This document shows, piece by piece, positions 16,138 to 18,696 of a stretch of DNA of 18,696 nucleotides (positions are counted from its first letter, which is position 1; each line of letters starts with the position of its first letter). The position numbers and the translations under genes were made by a program. The DNA is taken from positions 1 through 18,696 of the forward strand of contig CAAHEN010000017.1 in assembly GCA_900772575.1 (NCBI GenBank), given 5' to 3'. Below the pieces are notes generated by a model that did not search any database, had not been told where the DNA came from, and saw only the letters and a program-made list of their open reading frames with translations. This DNA comes from Bacteroidaceae bacterium. Its GTDB lineage: Bacteria; Bacteroidota; Bacteroidia; Bacteroidales; Bacteroidaceae.

Positions 16138-16336
16138 GCCGAAGTGTTTGTCCTCGAAATACTTGGCCACTTTAGGGCGTTGCAGCATATGGTCGAGTGC
16201 GCTTCCGGGAACCTGCGCCGCAAGTGGCAAGGCTGAACTGAAGGCAAAGAGACCCAGTCCGGCAGTGCGTATGATGATTGTCCTGTGCGTAATATTCTTT
16301 GTCATAGCTTCAATCAGGATTATGTCGTCTCGTCAT

Positions 16337-18409
16337 TTACTTGTCAAGTATCAGGTCGTTGACATCGCCGTCCAGCGGTGCAATCTTCTCCAGTGCTGGA
16401 TCCATGCGAAAGGCCTGCTTGAGTTCTTTGTAGGCTTCGACTGGTTTCTCCAAACGGTTGAGGCAAATGGCCCGAATGTAGTGGCTGATGGCCAATGAGT
16501 CTGGGAGCTGTGTGCTGAGTTTAGCGGCCCGCTCATTGTCCTTCATGGCCAGGAGCATCAGTGCCTCATTGCGCTGTCCGGTCTCCGCGATGGTCTCGTA
16601 GCTCTCTTCGTAGCGTCCGTTGAGTGCTGCGGTGATGGCCTTAATCAGTCGTGTGTCGCTGTTGGTCGGTACGAAGTCTGCAATAGAATCAGCGTGCTCA
16701 TAGCGTCCATGGTCGAGCGACGCGATGATGTGGTTGACATTGAGCGTCGTCGGGGCATCCTTGCCGGCAAATGGACGTAACAGGTTAGCATCAGATTGCC
16801 CTTTTTCGATGAATATGGCTTGGAGATCGTTGGCTGCGATCATGAAACTGGGGTATATTTCAAGTGCTTGGCGGATAAGGCCCTCTCGCTTGCCGGCATC
16901 GGGCTCTGCGCGATAGAGCCTGAAGAACTCGTAGCGTGAGAGTTGCTTGTAGTCCTTGGCATAAAGCTCTTTGATCTCCTCAATGGTCAGGAAACGGAAG
17001 ATGGAATAGTTCAATTCGTACGAGACGCGCCGTAGGCGTGGCAGGTATTTACTTTCGAGCAGGCTACGGTAGAAGGGAAGCCTGCGTATCTGGGCACTTT
17101 GCCTGTCGCGATCGCCAAATTGCCTGATGATGGCTTCTACTGCATCGGCTTCTTTGTTGAGTGTATCGTGGCGCAATACTTTCACCACCTCATCCCAACC
17201 TGCGACGCTGGCTTTTGAGCTGACTTGCATCTGGCGGCGTGTCTTGCTGTCCAATTGACCGACAATATAATTGAGAGCAGTCTGCATACGCCGTTCCGCC
17301 AGTTTGAGGTTGGACGAGTAGCGGCCGTCAGGTGACGCCGTGCCGAGAATGGCGAATGCGCGCAATGAAGCATCTTTACTGTTGGCGATGGCTTTCAGCT
17401 GGGCGTCGAGGGCCGACAGCTCTGCATGGTTCTGGGCATTATTGACATCAAGCTCGCTGCGGCCGATGGAAAAGCGCAGGTTGATGTCTCCGCGGCTGTC
17501 GCGTAGTTGCATTTCCGCTTTTGGATAGTAGGCGGAGTCCGTCACTTGCTTTCCCTCGAATTTATAATCAAGGAAGCGTAGTGGATTGACGGTGCCGCGG
17601 GCAATGATGGTCGTGTCGCGATACCTGATGCGGTCATAGTCCTCAATGGCCATATAGACATCGCAGGAGAATTCGTCTTTGACATTTTCTACATAGATCG
17701 AGTCGCGATAGCCGATGATGTCGTTGGTACGTCCTTTCTCGCGAGTGGCCGAAGACTTCACCGTGATATACTTAGCCAATGGATCGCGGTCGGCAAGGTC
17801 ATCGTCGTACATGCGGTCTTGGGTTTCGTTATATTCACGGGCGTCATAGACCATTGGCTTCATGGCGATGAGCTTTTGCCGGGTCGCGTTGTTGAGAATA
17901 GGCTGGATGACCAACCGTGTGTTACCAGCAAACATTTCTCGTGGCACACGGACGCGGGTCTTGATATGAAAGTAATTACCGATGACCTCTATGCTGGTTG
18001 GCTCTGGAGTGACCTTGTCCTTGATGCGCTTTCCAGTGACGGTGGCCTCCCCCAGTTCGATGTCGCGCTCATCTAGTTCAACGGCAATGTTATTGAGACT
18101 CTTCACTTTGACCGTACGTGCTTTGGCACCAATCATGGTAAAACGGAGTGTACCGTTGGCAAGCACGTTGATGGCGAAGCGGCCATCCTCATCGGTAGTG
18201 GTGAGCAGGCGGTCTGTTGCCACGTCGATGATGTTGACACCCATAAGCGGCTTGCGCTTTTCTTTGGAAATCACTTGCCCCGTCACACGCACCACTTCTT
18301 GTGCCATGGCTGTCGTCGGCACAAACAGGGCGAGGAGAAGGCAACAGGCCATGGTGAAACGCCTTACTGCATGTGAATTGACCTGAACTGCGTTGACGTA
18401 GTTTTTCAT
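16337..18409 (-). CDS. Exported protein with carboxypeptidase-regulatory-like, OmpA-like and helical C-terminal regions
   Basis: A 690-residue cell-envelope protein. A signal peptide with hydrophobic MACCLLLALFVPTTAMA (20-36) is probably cut before Gln37. Residues 41-113 look like a carboxypeptidase-D-regulatory Ig-like domain (VTGQVISKEKRKPLMGVNI ... TTDEDGRFAI), common on Bacteroidota surface proteins. A beta-rich middle follows (about 135-310). Residues 310-470 resemble an OmpA-like peptidoglycan-binding region, with ILGTASPDGRYSSNLKLAERR (355-375) in place of the canonical GHxD loop. The C-terminal 480-690 is helical and TPR-like (repeated Ala-Tyr-Leu patterns). The arrangement recalls DUF3868-type partners of DUF3575 proteins at fimbrial loci, an analogy not proven here. 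The ATG overlaps the DUF3575-like stop as ATGA, indicating translational coupling; the repeat outer-membrane gene starts 31 nt later. It probably links outer membrane and peptidoglycan. Confidence 0.82.
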   Translation of the reverse strand: MKNYVNAVQVNSHAVRRFTMACCLLLALFVPTTAMAQEVVRVTGQVISKEKRKPLMGVNIIDVATDRLLTTTDEDGRFAINVLANGTLRFTMIGAKARTVKVKSLNNIAVELDERDIELGEATVTGKRIKDKVTPEPTSIEVIGNYFHIKTRVRVPREMFAGNTRLVIQPILNNATRQKLIAMKPMVYDAREYNETQDRMYDDDLADRDPLAKYITVKSSATREKGRTNDIIGYRDSIYVENVKDEFSCDVYMAIEDYDRIRYRDTTIIARGTVNPLRFLDYKFEGKQVTDSAYYPKAEMQLRDSRGDINLRFSIGRSELDVNNAQNHAELSALDAQLKAIANSKDASLRAFAILGTASPDGRYSSNLKLAERRMQTALNYIVGQLDSKTRRQMQVSSKASVAGWDEVVKVLRHDTLNKEADAVEAIIRQFGDRDRQSAQIRRLPFYRSLLESKYLPRLRRVSYELNYSIFRFLTIEEIKELYAKDYKQLSRYEFFRLYRAEPDAGKREGLIRQALEIYPSFMIAANDLQAIFIEKGQSDANLLRPFAGKDAPTTLNVNHIIASLDHGRYEHADSIADFVPTNSDTRLIKAITAALNGRYEESYETIAETGQRNEALMLLAMKDNERAAKLSTQLPDSLAISHYIRAICLNRLEKPVEAYKELKQAFRMDPALEKIAPLDGDVNDLILDK

Positions 18410-18696
18410 TTTAAAATATAAGTGAGTGTCACTCCAGCTTTTAGCGGAGCTAGGATTGTCTTTTTCTGATTGATGTCGTCTGGTGCCGTTTCGCCCGTGC
18501 CATATTTCTGGCCACGGTAGTGGAGGGCTCCCACACCGAATGTTGTCTCCAAACTCAGTCTCCTGCTGAGCACAAAACTATAACCGTAGGTCAAGCCGCC
18601 ACCGAGTGCGTCACCTTCATAGTGCTTGTCTGAAAATATCAGATCGTATGTTGCACCTAACGCCATCACCCCGACGAAATGGCGGGCATGTGGACG
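18406..18696 (-). CDS. DUF3575-like outer-membrane protein, C-terminal part (cut by window edge)
   Basis: The reading frame is open from the right edge and ends at TGA (18408-18406); 96 residues are visible, starting RPHARHFVGVMALGATYDLI. Features recall the C-terminal half of DUF3575 (PF12099): an aromatic-rich strand (ARHFVGVMA), then HYEGDALGGGLTYGYSF, VLSRRLSLETTFGVGALHY, a variable loop in place of the usual Cys pair, and a final strand PLKAGVTLTYILK. These are alternating beta strands expected of a small outer-membrane barrel. The start and signal peptide are outside the window. The stop overlaps the next gene's ATG by four bases, so the two are translated together. The family is inferred from pattern memory, not a search. 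Confidence 0.72.
   Translation of the reverse strand, partial: RPHARHFVGVMALGATYDLIFSDKHYEGDALGGGLTYGYSFVLSRRLSLETTFGVGALHYRGQKYGTGETAPDDINQKKTILAPLKAGVTLTYILK

Larger units (their letters stand above)
13472..16305 (-). pseudogene. Five-repeat outer-membrane beta-barrel protein, split by a frameshift
   Basis: Family not recognised. The ATG at 16305 gives a signal peptide (charged start, hydrophobic LGLFAFSSALPLAA, likely cleavage before QVPG at 31) and 107 residues before a TGA (ends 15982). A second frame, open from a TTG at 16012 to 13472, carries 846 residues with no signal peptide. Adding one G to the G6 run at 15990-15995 joins them into a 944-residue protein. Joined, it is beta-rich with alternating aromatic residues and ends in Phe (KINF), as expected for BAM-inserted barrels. 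It contains five units of about 180 residues, each with a G-x-W...G-x-R-L motif, a DYL-like motif and an (F/Y)-x-EP motif. It follows the 690-residue gene by 31 nt. It may be phase-variable, decayed or a sequencing artefact. The two frames could also be joined by -1 slippage. Confidence 0.75.

Noticed and set aside
1..18696. CRISPR array, tRNA or rRNA genes, insertion sequences, prophage
   Set aside because: No regularly spaced direct repeats, no cloverleaf tRNA with conserved arms, no rRNA-like sequence and no transposase or integrase frames were seen on either strand.

Overview
The window looks like a chromosomal segment from a member of the Bacteroidota, most likely order Bacteroidales and possibly Prevotella-like. 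The reasons are: several intergenic regions carry the Bacteroidota -7 promoter box TAnnTTTG; starts are preceded by A-rich or plain sequence rather than Shine-Dalgarno motifs; and the right end encodes a DUF3575-like protein and a carboxypeptidase-regulatory/OmpA-like protein, both typical of this phylum. The genus cannot be fixed from sequence alone. All but one of the genes lie on the minus strand, so transcription runs from right to left.

Layout in the direction of transcription. (a) 18696-13472 is an envelope operon: the C-terminal part of a DUF3575-like outer-membrane protein, overlapping by 4 nt a 690-residue exported protein with an Ig-like, an OmpA-like and a helical C-terminal region, then a large beta-rich outer-membrane gene. 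The last gene is split by a frameshift inside a run of six Gs and, when joined, encodes five tandem units of about 180 residues. A terminator follows. (b) 13166-7774 holds four housekeeping genes: a VOC/glyoxalase-fold enzyme, a phosphohexomutase, an NADH-pyrophosphatase-type Nudix hydrolase and a RelA-type (p)ppGpp synthetase with a degenerate hydrolase half. A roughly 100-nt element able to fold into a branched hairpin lies between pgm and nudC, and a terminator ends the group. (c) 7174-6731 is the only plus-strand gene, an unrecognised acidic 147-residue protein, followed by a 600-bp gap containing a compact three-way-junction-like inverted repeat. (d) 6463-4515 is groS-groL with its own promoter box and terminator. 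(e) 4305-3346 is an EamA-type transporter with its terminator. (f) 3148 to the left edge is dnaX, a SlyD-type FKBP prolyl isomerase and the first 213 codons of aroC, closely spaced and probably one operon.

Most of the window is ordinary core metabolism, replication, proteostasis and stress signalling. The most unusual part is the right-hand envelope operon. Its terminal gene appears to concatenate five barrel-like units in one polypeptide, with a frame-breaking homopolymer just after the signal peptide and first strands. That is compatible with phase variation, a decayed gene, or a homopolymer sequencing error. The non-coding inverted-repeat elements at 7361-7417 and 10842-10941 are the other items not explained by the genes.
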